Source of the DNA: Sceloporus undulatus
Taxonomy: Eukaryota; Chordata; Lepidosauria; Squamata; Phrynosomatidae
Reading direction: 5' to 3'
Length of the DNA stretch: 64,000 bases
Assembly (NCBI RefSeq): GCF_019175285.1
Contig: NC_056526.1
Location: 13,478,920 to 13,542,919, forward strand
The translations under genes were made by a program, and so were the position numbers. Numbering within the stretch: position 1 is the stretch's first letter; every line of letters begins with the position of its first letter. The notes under the pieces were generated by a model. That model did not search any database. It saw only the letters and a program-made list of their open reading frames with translations, and was not told where the DNA came from. This document shows positions 35,185 to 64,000 of this stretch, piece after piece.

Positions 35185-36183
35185 TAGGGTTGCCATAAAT
35201 CAGGACCTCCAAACCGGGACAAATGTAGGACAACATTTTCAAATGTAGGACACTTATTTATTTATTTTTTTTGCAGATCCAAGCCTCTCCCTCCCAGCTT
35301 CACTTTCCTTCCCCCCAACCCCTTCGGGGGAGAGGAAATTCCCAGAAAGGAGAAGCCTGGGCAGTGGAGGATAAGCCTAGACCGAGGATGCAGGCTCCTG
35401 AGGGACTTGTGTGCTCGGCCCAGGCCTGTCCTCCGAGGCCACTCTCCTCTTCCCGGACTTCCCCTATCCTCCAAAGGGCTCTTTGAAGGGAAGGGAGACA
35501 GGAAAGGAGAGGAGGGACCTGGGCACTGGCCCGGTCCTGCTCTTCCCAGACCTCCCCTTTCCTCCAAAGGGCTCTTTTTGGAGCCCTTTGAAGGGAAGGG
35601 AAGGGAGCAGGGAAGGCGAGGACTCAGCGGCTGCGGAGGACAGCCCCAGGCTTCTCCTCGGAGGCTTCATTTTCCTCAGGCCAAAGGGAGAAGCCTGACC
35701 CAAGCAGGGAAGGTAAGTAGGGAACTAGGGAGGGAGGAGGCTAGGCGAGGGACTTTTGTCCCTAATCCGATGTCCCATGCTTCTTCACCAAGACTCTACT
35801 GTACACAGAAAGTGCACTTCGGAGGGGAAAAAACCTTTGAAAATGGGCACCCACCTCCTCCTCCTCCTCCTCCTTGCCATGCTCCAAGGAAGGGTGCTTT
35901 CCCCTCCCCCTGACTGGCCCAGAGTCTCCCTCCTCCTCCTCCTCCTCCTCCAAGGGTCCACCTCCTCCTTGAGGCTGGCCAATGGCAGAGTGGGGCTGGA
36001 AACAGCTCCGCCCCAGCTGCTGTGCCATTGGCCAGCCAGCCTCAAGGGGACGAGTGTTCCTTTTAGGTGCAATGGCTGCCAGCCAGGGCCCAAACCTGTG
36101 ATTTAGAGGGAACCGGACCGTGACCGTGCCAGTACCCCCAAAACCGTTACAAGCACGGGCGCAGCCGGATTATGGCATCCCTA
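35185..36183. mobile_element. Non-autonomous hAT transposon with perfect 8-bp target duplication
   Basis: A 999-bp element with ends TAGGGTTGCCATAA and TTATGGCATCCCTA, flanked by TGTATAGC at 35,177-35,184 and 36,184-36,191. An 8-bp duplication with short inverted ends is the hAT signature. The interior is GC-rich and holds repeated blocks ('cctccaaagggctctttga' twice) and (CTC)n runs. Its long ORFs are stop-poor GC frames without domains; no transposase was seen. Confidence 0.9.
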
Positions 36184-36287
36184 TGTATAGCCCACAAAAA
36201 GCTTATGGTTTAATAAAACCCCGTCCAAATAAACTGTCACATCCCAACTCTGAATGTGAAGTGCACATTCAAAATGCTACACCACAA

Positions 36288-37056
36288 TACCAACACTAGA
36301 TGGAATGGTTAAGAAAATATTTTGACATAATTGGTATTACATGAAAAATGGAAAGAAGGATGGAACAGAGACTGGGAGTTATTAACAAATTTTTGTAAAA
36401 TACGTTGGACTTAAACAACAAAAAAGAAAATTCACAACTACATCGGATAAATGACCAAAAACAATATGAATAAAATAAAAATTAATGTAAATACTAATGT
36501 ATGTAGGTAGGTAGGTATGTTCTAATGTATGTATAAACACAGAAAGAAAAATAATATATTAGAAAAAGAAAATTAAAGAAAATTGAAATGAAACTATAAA
36601 CACCTGTTTCAACAAAGAAATATGGTTAAACATAACAAAAATAGTTACTGTTTGCCTCCGACACTAATAGTAGATAAAATAGCAAATCACTAAAATAGAA
36701 ATATGATATAAAGAGGTTAGATAGATGTTTATCATGATATACAGATACTGATTAAAAATATTTTGTGATAAAACACAGATCAAAGAAAGAATAGTAAGTG
36801 TTATAGAAAGAATAATGGATTATCTCAGCTTTAACAAAAACCAAACGAAATATATTGTATGTTAAATAGGGAGAGAGGGAGGAGTGATTAACTATAGAAA
36901 ATCACAACATGACAATATATACAGAGATGTACAGTATAAATATTTGAAGTTGTAAATACATACAATATGTAATAACGATTATTCTAAAACGTATGAATTT
37001 ATAGCTGTTGAATAAAGATATTCAAAACAAACAAACAAACAAACAAACAAAAAACC
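36288..37056 (+). mobile_element. 5'-truncated L1 LINE with 17-bp target duplication
   Basis: AAAATGCTACACCACAA occurs exactly at 36,271-36,287 and 37,057-37,073. Between them lies an A-rich element that opens with a decayed ORF2 C terminus (reading like MEGWNRDWELLTNF) and ends in AATAAAG followed by (AAAC)n. This is a normal target-primed L1 insertion, noncoding now. Confidence 0.85.
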
Positions 37057-37517
37057 AAAATGCTACACCACAACTGCCATACCCTCCAGACTCACCACAC
37101 TTGATATCTATGCCAGCCATTACTTCTTGCTGCTCTTCCTTGTTCCCTAGTGGAGAAAAAGCAGCCATCCAGCAAGAAAGTCAGCTGTTTTCTGGTAGTC
37201 ACAGGGACTTCTCTTTTTCAGAAATCACAGAAAGCAGACCAACCCCCTCCACTCTTCCTGCCCTCCCTTCTTTATGGTTTCGTTTCTCTCCTGACCTCAC
37301 TCTTGCCTCTGGTGCGCTTGCTTGTGCTCTGTTTTCTCTCTGTTTGTGATGTGACACAGAGAGGAGTGTTGTGTGACGTGTGATGGAGTTGTGCACTGAA
37401 AAAGAAGGAAGGAGAGGAACCAACTCCAAGGGAAGGCAGGATGGAGAAGACAGACTATCCCCCGAACAGAGGAAATCAGCTGGTATAATTTAGGGACTTG
37501 AAACATGACCTGTAAAC

Positions 37518-37577
37518 CTACTGTTCTTACAATTATGGTATTCTACAAATGTTTCCGCTTGTTCCTCAGCAAACTTT
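37518..37577 (-). other. Exon-like 60-bp segment, copy 2
   Basis: Counterpart of 34,668-34,727: acceptor TGATGACAG, 19 open codons KFAEEQAETFVEYHNCKNS, donor GTTTAC (weaker). Same length and frame as copy 1. Confidence 0.25.
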
Positions 37578-37814
37578 CTGTCATCAGGAGAAAAAGATAA
37601 AAGAAGCACTTGGGAAGCAAGAGGCTGGTTATAAGCAGAAGATATTGTCTGAAACTCTCATATAAACCAGTGAAGCATATTTGAAAGTGAAAGATTTAAT
37701 TCTCATCACAGCAACAAACCTACTATGTAGGCTTAACCAAATCACTATTCTCTAGTCTTCTCTACCAAAACAAATCCAGAAGCCCCCCCCCTTTTTTACC
37801 TTTCCTCTCATCTC

Positions 37815-37930
37815 TGCTGTCAAGTCATTTCTGATTTATGGAGTTTTCTGAAGGCTGAGAGTATGTGACATACGTAAGTTCACCCTGTAGGTTTCCATAC
37901 GTGAACAGGGATTTGAATCCTGGTAGTTCA
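37815..37930 (-). repeat. MIR-like SINE fragment
   Basis: Antisense remnant: 'tgtcaagtcatttctgattt', then 'gaacagggatttgaatcctg'. Middle partly lost. Confidence 0.6.
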
Positions 37931-38299
37931 CTCACTCCTTAGTTACTTCATCTAACCTGTTTTTAAAAGTTATGTGCCAGGAAGACATTGATTTAAGACA
38001 GTATCTGTTCATTCCAGTTTCTGTTCTTTCCCCACCCAAAGTTCTTTTTTTATGGGAATGAGTCATTTATCTGTGCCAGCCACTACTGAGCATGAAAGAA
38101 AACAAAATCATTTTCTTTGTTCTACTAATAGTGATGTCTTTCCTTGTTTTTACTGTTTTTTTAAACAGCTCTGAATAAATTGGCAAAACCTAAGAAGCCT
38201 CCAAGAAGCACAGTTAATGCTTTAAATACACCTTACTTTTTGAGATTAATTTTTTCCCCCAAAGGCACTTTGAATTTTTTCTAGTGACTTCCTGTTTTA

Positions 38300-38528
38300 C
38301 AGTGGACCCTTGTTATATGCTGGGGTTTGGTTCCAAGATCCCCTTTGGATAATAAAATCAGTGGATGCTCAAATCCCATTAAATTAATGACACAGCAAAA
38401 TAGTGTCTCTTATAAAAAATGGAAAATCAAGGTTTGATATTTGATATTTATACTTTTTTGGAACATTTTCAAACCATGAACGTTTGAATCCGTGTAAAAA
38501 ATCCGTGTATAAGAAGGGCTGACTGTAC
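38300..38528. mobile_element. Tigger/mariner-like MITE
   Basis: Opens TACAGTGGACCCTTGTTATA and closes 'ataagaagggctgactgta'; contains the known type of text 'tggttccaagatccc' and 'gaatccgtgtaaaaaatccg'. Noncoding. The GC-rich 38,540-38,870 after it may be another repeat; its ORFs carry no domain. Confidence 0.6.
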
Positions 38529-38870
38529 TTTGTTTGGCCTTTTTAAATGCCAGTGAGAGTCCTATGGAAGGGGGGGGGACTGGTTACTGGACAATGGTGT
38601 CACTGGGGAGGGGGGTGCAGACCACACCGGGTGACATCCCAGAAGAGCGGTGACACCCAGCTCAGAGGCCCACACACAGCAGGGAGGGACAGGCCCTTCC
38701 TCCCTGCCCTGCCTGGTTTTACTTGCGTGTAAAGCCACACCAGACAGGGAGGTGATAGTGCCCTTTCAGCCCCCCTTCCTACACTGGATGACACCCCAGT
38801 GTGGGATGCCGCAGCTACTGGATCTGCCCAAAGTGCCTGCCCCTGCTGTATATGAATAAAAACTGCATAC

Positions 38871-39500
38871 CCTAGAAGCGGGTTGGAATGATCACTTCTA
38901 GTATTCTGACAGGATGGATTCATACTTTCAGGTATTTCACAAATGAAAACTGGGGCACATGTGACCAAGTAACATCAGGATGGTGGTCAAGATGGCAAAA
39001 CTTATTAATAAAGAAGAACTCACAAGCTAAAATACTCATGAATATGTATAGATCAGATCAGAGTAAGTATCTCTGTATTAATGGACAGATAACAGTGTGG
39101 ACAAAGTTTGAACAAGGCCAGATGTATTTCAGTTTATCTCATCTTCTTCAGTGACCAACATGAGAGCCATTTATTTCACATAATCTTCTCTCTTCTTTTT
39201 TTTACAAGTCAGTGCCAAATAATGCAGGCAGGACTTCTCATAACATGATGACTGCCCCACACCTTAAACCTCTATTGCTTGCTTCTATTTATATTAAATC
39301 CACTTATTATATACCATCCCACATTTCACAGATGACAGCCAAGATACATGTATTCAAGATACATGTGGTCAAGATGCAAAAGTTATTAAGGCTTGTGTCT
39401 CTGAAAGACCTTCTATCTCATTATGATCCTGCCTGTTTTTAAGATCTGTAGGACTGGGCCTTTTGAGGGCATCACTGCCTGATGATATGGGGATTTCTCT
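38871..39500. other. Intergenic, nothing recognised
   Basis: AT-rich sequence without recognisable exons or repeats, ending at an (ATT)n run that belongs to the next L2. Confidence 0.45.
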
Positions 39501-39507
39501 TATGTCA

Positions 39508-39510
39508 CTC

Positions 39511-39542
<32 letters not shown>

Positions 39543-40255
39543 CTTTATTTATGAAGCGCTGTAAATTTACACAGCGCTGTACATGCAATCTTTTTAGTTA
39601 GACGGTTCCTTGCCCTCGGGCTTACAATCTAAAAAGACATGACACAGAAGGAGAAGGGAGTGGTGGAGGGAAAGGGTAAGAGGTCCAGCAGTTCCTCTCT
39701 ACCTCTGAGGCCTGGACCAAGGCAGATGGACTGGAGGGAGGGCTTGGCTTCAAAATGGAAGGTTAATCATTTTCCAGGGAAAATACATACTCTCAAGTAG
39801 GATAATACATATACAATACATAGCAATACAGGAAATGGATTGATAAACAGGCAACAAAAGAACATCAGATAGTAAGCGACAATTATGCAATGCCTGGGAA
39901 GGCTTCTCTGAACAGGATGGTTTTCAACTCCGTTTTGAAGCTGGTTAAAGAAGTGATGGCTCTTGCTTGTGGGGGAAGAAGGTTCCAGGAGTGAGGGGCA
40001 GCAAGTGAAAAGGGGCGAATCCGGGATGAGGCAGAGGAAATCCTGGGCTGGGACAGGAACCCTTGACTACCAGAACGGAGGGCCCTGGTGGGAAGGTGAG
40101 GAGAAAGAAGGTCTGATAAGTAAGGAGGGGCAAGTCCATGGAGGGCTTTGAATGTCGACAGCAGGAGCTTATACTGAATGCGGAAAGGGAGAGGGAGCCA
40201 GTGAAGGGATGCCAACACAGGAGAGATGTGGTCAGAGCCGTGGGTGGAAGTGATA
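39508..40255 (-). mobile_element. L2 LINE 3' end
   Basis: A (TTA)n tail and 'cctttatttatgaagcgctg' (also at 17,498), then a minus-strand frame at 40,218-39,883: LHWLPLPFRIQYKLLLSTF, ALHGLAPPYLSDLL, PHSWNLLPPQAR, LKTILFREAFPG. This is the L2 RT C terminus; the frame is open for 111 codons, so this is a fairly young, 5'-truncated copy. Confidence 0.88.
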
Positions 40256-40324
40256 ATGCTTGCAGCTGAATGCTGGACAGAGATTAATCTCTTAATCTCT
40301 GAATTGCAGTCCTTCCTGATTTAT

Positions 40325-40445
40325 GTCTCTGTGTTGTGTGCCTTCAAGTTATTTCAAGACGATCCTAAAGCGAACCTATCATGGGGTGTTTTTTGGCAAA
40401 TTTGTTCAGGGGACAGTTGCCATGACACCCCTATATCTTTCAGGT
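40325..40445 (-). repeat. MIR-like SINE fragment
   Basis: 'gttgtgtgccttcaagttat' and 'aaagcgaacctatcatgggg' are the tail half of the antisense SINE. The head is missing. From 40,446 to 40,989 lies only the presumed PYROXD1 3' UTR/downstream DNA; a minus-strand AATAAA is at 40,501-40,506. Confidence 0.6.
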
Positions 40446-40989
40446 AAGTTGTTTAGACACTTGCTCTTTGCATTTTAAATTGTTTTTAGTGCATTGTTGA
40501 TTTATTATTTTTATTGTTATTTCACTAGAGGTTTTATTTCTTTTTTCTTTTTTTAATGGATTCATTAACCTTTTAAGCAAAAATGGATATTGGCTTTTTG
40601 GTTATATTACCATAGTGGAGTTTGAAGAAAACACTTACCCTTGCGGTATGCTATCTGATAAGCAAGAAGGATACAAACACTTTAAATAAATTAACCTAAA
40701 TAACTTGGGTATCATGCTATGTGCCGGTTCCTCTGAAAAGGAGATTCTACAATGCTAATAGGTGACTTTTGAACAACCTCACAAATTAAGGCACTGTAAA
40801 TTCCATTTAAACTCTGTATTATAAAATAAACGATTGTCCTCTATCACTCTTCAGTGTCTGGTTTTCCTGGGCTTGCATGCTGGCATACAAGCAATGACCC
40901 TCCCCCATTCTTTTTTTTTCTTTTTTTTGGAAAAAACTTCTATTTATCAAACATTATAGGAAGCCACAGATGCTATTATTTTCAGAAGC

Positions 40990-59387
<18,398 letters not shown>

Positions 59388-60309
59388 GACAGCCTCTGCT
59401 TCTCAGTCTTCTCACTGCTTTGTCGTCACTCCTTGACTACGGGTCCCTCCGAGGCTCATGAGGCTCCGTTTGCGTTTCTGGGGTTTTTTTTTGTTCGTCT
59501 GAGTTGGGTGACTCTCTGCTGCCCCCTAATGGCCAGAGTCTTAAATGAGAATTAAGAACCATTTTTTTAAGGGAAACGATGACAGTTTGTGGCTGCATAC
59601 GCACTGCAGAAATAATCCAGTTTGACACCAGTTTAACTGCCATGGCTCAGTGTTATGGAATCCTGGGAACTGTAGTTTGTTGTGGCATAAGACCACAAGA
59701 AAGAAAGAGAGAAGCTGTGGCTTCCTTGAGTGAATCAGTCCAGCTCAACTGCAGAAATAATCCAGGTTGACACAGCCTTAACTACCATGGTTCAAGGCTA
59801 TGGAGGCCTGGGATCTGTAGTTTGTTGTGGTACCAGAGCTCTCTGACGGAGAAGGTGAAATAGCCCACAAAACTATAGATCCCAGAATTCCATAGCATTG
59901 AGCCACGGCAGTTAAACTGGTGTCAAGCCGGACTATTTCTGCAGTGCGGATGCAGCCTGTGGTAACACTGCAGAATTAATGCAGTTTGACACCACTTTAA
60001 CTGCTGCAGCTCAGTGCTATGAAATTCTGGGTTTTGTAGTTTGTAAGCTTTTTAGCCTTCTCTGGCTGCATCTGCACTGCAGAAATAATCCACTTTGAGA
60101 CCACTTTAACTGCCATGGCTCTTTGCTATGGAGTCCTGGGATTTGTAGTTGGTTGTGGCACCAGTGCCATCTGACAGAGGCGGTTAAATAACTCACAAAA
60201 CTACAAATCCCAGAATACCTACAGCATGAGCCATGGCAGTTAAAGTGGTGTCAAACTGGATTATTTCTGCAGTGTGCGGATCCACTGCATCAGACATCAA
60301 GCAAAATGG

Positions 60310-60560
60310 AGACTATAGTTAAGGAACCAGAACAGTAAGGTTTGGAAAGGCAGCTATGAAGGAACTAGACAAGATCCTGAAGTGTAAAGGCATATGCTTA
60401 AATACCAACATCAGGATCATCCATACTATAGTACTTCTGATATCTCTGTGTATTTGCAAAATCTGGGCAGTGAAAAAAAACGACAGGAAGAGAGTTTATT
60501 TGAAATGCAGTCCTGAAGGAGAATTGTATCATGCCATAGACTGCCAAAAATAAAAATAAA
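60310..60560 (+). repeat. RTE/BovB-like LINE fragment
   Basis: The plus strand reads ILKCKGICLNTNIRIIHTIV and AVKKNDRKRV, matching the RT-distal part of RTE/BovB-type elements. Short and broken. The stretch 60,561-61,030 shows nothing I recognise. Confidence 0.6.
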
Positions 60561-61032
60561 ATGAACAGATGTGATTTCATTGGTGGTTTTATGGCTTCTT
60601 GCACCACTTGTATCACATTGTGTCTGAATTTGGTTGGTGCTGGGAAGCTGGCATTCCAGGATGCTTTATGGAATATTTTGCCAAGCCAGACACTTCAGAT
60701 CTTAGGCGAGGTTTTTGTCTATTTGTTTTTTCTGGCTTGTTGCATTAGTTCATCTACACATAGATAGGTGGGCAACCAAGTTGGTGTCCTTACTGGGAAA
60801 GCTGGCTTTCTGGGCTGCTTTGAAACATGGACTTTTATACTGTACCCGGAACAGGTACCAAAATGAATTTTTTATGTCTTATTGCACCATTCCCATCAAG
60901 GTATCCAAGACTGGTGACCATGGTTGATTTGGTCTATACAGACATTGGTGCTCCAGGTTGTTTTCCAAAATATGGATCTTATGGAATGGGTATGTCAATG
61001 TGGTTTCTGTGCAGGTTTTTAAAAAACATATT

Positions 61033-61490
61033 GCATTGTTGTTCTTGTTGTTAGCTGCCCTCGAGTCGGTTCCAACTCATAGCGACCTCGTGGGTGAGAC
61101 ATCTCCAAGAATCCCTATCCTCCACTGCCCTGCCCAGACCCTGCAAGCCCCTGCCGACAACCCTCCTGATCGAGTCTATCCATCTGGCTTGTGGTCTTCC
61201 TCTCTTTCTTCTACCTTCGACCTTTCCTAACATTATTGTTTTTTCTCGTGATCCGTGCCTTCTCATGATGTGCCCAAAGTACGATGGTCTCAACTTGATC
61301 ATCTTTGCTTCCCAGGAGAGCCCTGATCTGATGTGTTCAAGAACCCATTTGTTTGTCTTCTTGGCTGTCCATGGTCTCCTAAGTACTCTTCTCCAGCACC
61401 ACATTTCAAATGAGTTGATTTTCTTTCTGTCTGCTTCTTTCACTATCCAGCTCTCACATCTCTACATGGTAATTGGGAATACAGTGGCCT
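61033..61490 (-). mobile_element. RTE/BovB-like LINE 3' end
   Basis: A 130-codon minus-strand frame: FEMWCWRRVLRRPWTAKKTN, YFGHIMRRHGSREKTIMLGK, GRRKRGRPQARWIDSIRR, SWRCLTHEVAMSWNRL. It ends with the RTE-type tail 'gagtcggttccaactcatag' on the plus strand next to (GTT)n. 5'-truncated but fairly intact. Confidence 0.85.
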
Positions 61491-61572
61491 GAATGTTTCT
61501 GACATTAGAGCTCAATCATCTAAATCACAAATTGGCTTCATGTGGCTCGGTGGAAAGTTGATGTTCCAGGCC

Positions 61573-61614
<42 letters not shown>

Positions 61615-62310
61615 TAGGCATTGGAATGTGGACTTTTGTTTATTTGTTGCATTACGCTCATCCATTCATGTGTGACTGGTGAACTGGTTTGACCTATTTG
61701 GAAGTTGCCATTCCAGGACATTGTGTTTTGTTCTGAATGGGGTTTTTTTTTTTGCTTTAATAGATCAATAAAGGAACGACATTTCATGTGATTGAGTTCT
61801 AAAATATGTTTTTCAAGGATTTCTTTTTTCTTTTCTTTTCTGGTATTTGTGTTTTTGTAAGCCTTCCTTGGTAGAGGTTTTTGTCTTCATCAACAGAGGG
61901 TGGCATAAAAATGGCATTTTTAAAAATTTAAATACATTTATTGTTTGCAAAAGGTAAAACACAATTAACTCACCATTCTGCTTTAAAAACACAAGCTAAA
62001 ATACAAATTTACAAAACTGAGATCTCATTCAGCACTCCAGACCAAAATCTCCTGGGATGCTGTGGTGGGACATGAACATCAGAGTTGGAGTTTATATATT
62101 CTATAAGAGGCAGCTTTTCCTTGAACTGGGTTCAGTTTCTTGCCTCAAAGGTTCCCCTGACATCATCTGTAAGCTTCTCCATTAACCATCCTTCCCAGAA
62201 CTTCATCCACCATTGATCCATGGACAGATGACCTAGCTTCCAGTTTCTGGCAATACTTAATCAAGCTCTAGCAGCTAAAAAAGCTATGCTTTCTTTGTGA
62301 CAGAGACATT
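61491..62310. other. Intergenic with (CA)n microsatellite
   Basis: An (AC)n run at about 61,578-61,612. The rest is AT-rich with no exon or repeat I can name. Confidence 0.6.
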
Positions 62311-62314
62311 TATT

Positions 62315-62455
62315 ATTACCATATATACTTGTGTATAAGTTGACCTCATGTATAAGCCGAGGGCAGTTTTGGGGGCCAAAATCATGGATTTTGATATGAC
62401 CCATGGATAAGTCAAGGGTCAAACACTGGGGCATGTTACAAAAGATCTAAAGGGG
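62315..62455. repeat. Unclassified repeat, copy 2 (shared with 49,020)
   Basis: 'accatatatacttgtgtata', 'gttgacctcatgtataagcc', 'ggggccaaaatcatggattt' and 'tgacccatggataagtcaag', inverted relative to copy 1. Confidence 0.6.
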
Positions 62456-62834
62456 GAAACAAAGCACCAGTTCCCTCCGTACTTCTCCCACTCTGGACCT
62501 CTCCCAAAGGTCACAGTCTCGGCATGGAAAATAAGGAAACAAACCTCAACGTGCGTACACACACACCTCCCCTCCCTTCACCCCTAGGATTTCCTAGGCT
62601 CATGACTTGCAAAATGGGGTACAAACCTCTCTGTCTCTCTCTTCCCTTCACCTCCAGGATTTCCAAGACTAATGGCTTACAAAAGAGGGTACAAGCCTTG
62701 GTATAATCTCTCTTTCCCTTGCCTCACCAGCTGTTTGTTAGCTCTGGCTACGAACATGAAGGAAGGCTGAGGGATAAGACACACACAGAGAGAGGAGAGC
62801 ATGCGGGGACTCAAATGGGGAGCTGTTTAAAAAT

Positions 62835-62942
62835 GGGGATGCGGTGGCTTAGTGGTTAAGACACCAGATCGGAGGATCGGAAAGTTGGCAATTCAAGGCC
62901 CAAGTGCCACATGATGGGGTGAGCTCCCATCACTAGTCCCAG

Positions 62943-62994
<52 letters not shown>

Positions 62995-63450
62995 TACATA
63001 CAGAATGCAATAAAAAATTCAAAACTAGCCCCTTCCTGCCCCCTCACTCTGCCAAACTACCAGTTCAAAACCATGCAGATGCAAATAGGTAACACTCTAG
63101 TGGGAAGGTAACTGCATTTGGTGCTGTCATGCTGGCCACATGACCACCAGAATAGTCCTCAAACAATGCTGGCTCTTCGGCTTAGAAATGGAGATGTGCA
63201 CCTCCCCCTACAATCGGTTACGACTAGACATTCATAGAATCATAGACTTGGAAGAGACCACAAGGGCCATCCAGTCCAACCCCCTGCCATGCAGGAACTC
63301 TCAATCAAAGCATCCCTGACAGATGGCCATCAAGCCTCTGTTTAAAGACCTCCAAAGAAGGAGACTCCACTACACTCTGAGGGAGTGTGTTCCACTGTCA
63401 AACAGCCTGAACAGGTAAAGATAAGGGACTACCTTTACCTTAAAGATCCC
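62835..63450 (+). repeat. Sauria-like tRNA-derived SINE split by CR1
   Basis: Head with box A 'gtggcttagtggttaagaca' and box B-like 'ggcaattcaaggccc'; a (TAA)n microsatellite at 62,944-62,990; body 'tgtcatgctggccacatgac'; and a CTTTACC-type tail at 63,425-63,445. The CR1 piece at 63,235-63,405 interrupts it just before the tail. Confidence 0.75.
63235..63405 (-). mobile_element. CR1 LINE 3' fragment inside a SINE
   Basis: Antisense CR1 terminus: 'atcatagacttggaagagac', 'ccagtccaaccccctgccat', 'aggagactccactacactct'. It matches 4,203-4,370 closely. Confidence 0.88.
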
Positions 63451-63499
63451 TGGCTACGAAGGAAGGGTGGGCACTTCTTTTAGGAACTTTATAAGCAGT

Positions 63500-63720
63500 A
63501 TTATTGTCCCAAACTTCCGCCATGCGACGTCCAGACGCTATGCGTCTGCGACGTCAAGTTGGTGGCTCCCATGTGAACGGGCGCTGCCATTTTGTATGGA
63601 CCCAGTCCGTACTAGAGTTGAGGGGTGTCTAGAATAGATGCCCCTTTCTAACCCTAATACGCCCCTTCCTAAACCTAACACGTACTTTCGGCGCGTGTGT
63701 AACGCGCCATAGTTTCTGTA
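63500..63720. mobile_element. GC-rich MITE, same family as 29,020
   Basis: Shares 'gggcgctgccatt' and 'taaccctaatacg' with 29,020-29,395; also the inner palindrome 'cagacgctatgcgtctg'. The remainder, 63,721-64,000, shows nothing recognised. Confidence 0.5.
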
Positions 63721-64000
63721 AGCAAAAGGAAATGGTAACAGGTCATTTGGGGTGACTGGGACATTGGCATGATATTACCTAGCAATTTCACTACTCTGCC
63801 AGGGATGTACTTTGGAAAAGCACTATTCCTAAAGTTGGAGCGAATTAGGAAAGCAACTGCATCACTTGAAGGTCTACAACAGTTTATATTCTATGTGTTT
63901 GGCAGGTTTTGACAGAAATGCTCAGGATAATATTGGATTTTTCTTATCTGTAAACATGTTCTCTCACCCACTATTATACCTGCTTAATCTGTATATTTGC

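Larger units (their letters stand above)
35110..37610. repeat. Local duplication, copy 2 (with hAT and L1 insertions)
   Basis: Direct duplicate of 34,040-34,780, enlarged by two insertions: a hAT at 35,185-36,183 and an L1 at 36,288-37,056. The homologous parts are about 35,110-35,184, 36,184-36,287 and 37,057-37,610. Confidence 0.8.

Noticed and set aside
35262-36106. Several GC-rich ORFs of 70-168 codons on both strands
   Set aside because: Stop-poor low-complexity frames (poly-Leu/poly-Glu from CTC repeats) within the non-autonomous hAT.
38547-38968. Overlapping ORFs up to 122 codons
   Set aside because: GC-rich stretch with frames on both strands, no domain, no splice support; probably an unnamed repeat.
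62856-63047. ORF with a poly-tyrosine run
   Set aside because: Translation of a (TAA)n microsatellite in a SINE.

Overview
This is a vertebrate nuclear window, almost certainly from a squamate reptile (probably a lizard). The evidence is two intron-rich vertebrate genes set in a dense field of squamate-type repeats: CR1, L2, RTE/BovB-like and L1 LINEs, MIR-like and Sauria-like tRNA-derived SINEs, a SPIN-like hAT element and many foldback MITEs. Codon, splice-site and promoter structure are eukaryotic throughout. No bacterial genes, CRISPR arrays or rRNA genes were seen.

There are two host genes, arranged tail to tail. RECQL (RecQ1 DNA helicase) runs on the plus strand from before the window to 15,087; eleven coding exons (900-15,087) encode the last 525 residues, and a poly(A) signal lies at 15,569. 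PYROXD1 (FAD/NAD(P)H-dependent oxidoreductase) runs on the minus strand from 59,387 to 40,990; all twelve coding exons are present and join in phase to a 507-residue protein. As I recall, RECQL and PYROXD1 are also convergent neighbours in human, so this looks like conserved synteny, but with about 25 kb between the genes here.

Layout. 1-15,590: the 3' two thirds of RECQL; the intron at 3,840-9,235 holds a nearly complete CR1 that landed inside a Tigger-like DNA element. 15,600-19,400: duplicated RECQL 3'-flanking DNA with ~180-bp tandem units that each carry a CTCF-like motif, plus a CpG-rich promoter/ORF-like segment. 20,000-23,235: an LTR-like remnant, L2 and RTE pieces and a small MITE. 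About 23,240-28,860: a Polinton/Maverick fossil with a long protein-primed DNA polymerase B reading frame, split by an L2. 29,000-33,300: MITE, L2 tail and SINEs. 34,000-37,600: a local duplication invaded by a 999-bp hAT element (8-bp target duplication) and a truncated L1 (17-bp target duplication). 39,500-40,250: an L2 3' end. 40,990-59,387: PYROXD1, whose introns carry a SPIN-like hAT, a 1.24-kb hAT with a 104-bp tandem array, several foldback MITEs and, around exon 1, a cluster of one palindromic MITE family. 60,300-64,000: RTE/BovB-like pieces and a Sauria-like SINE split by CR1.

The two host genes do not form a pathway. RECQL is a nuclear helicase and PYROXD1 a flavin oxidoreductase. 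Most novelty lies in the mobile DNA between and inside them: the long-open Polinton polymerase frame, the repeated CTCF-like units, and the clear nested insertions with target-site duplications. There is a ten-base assembly gap at 12,668-12,677.
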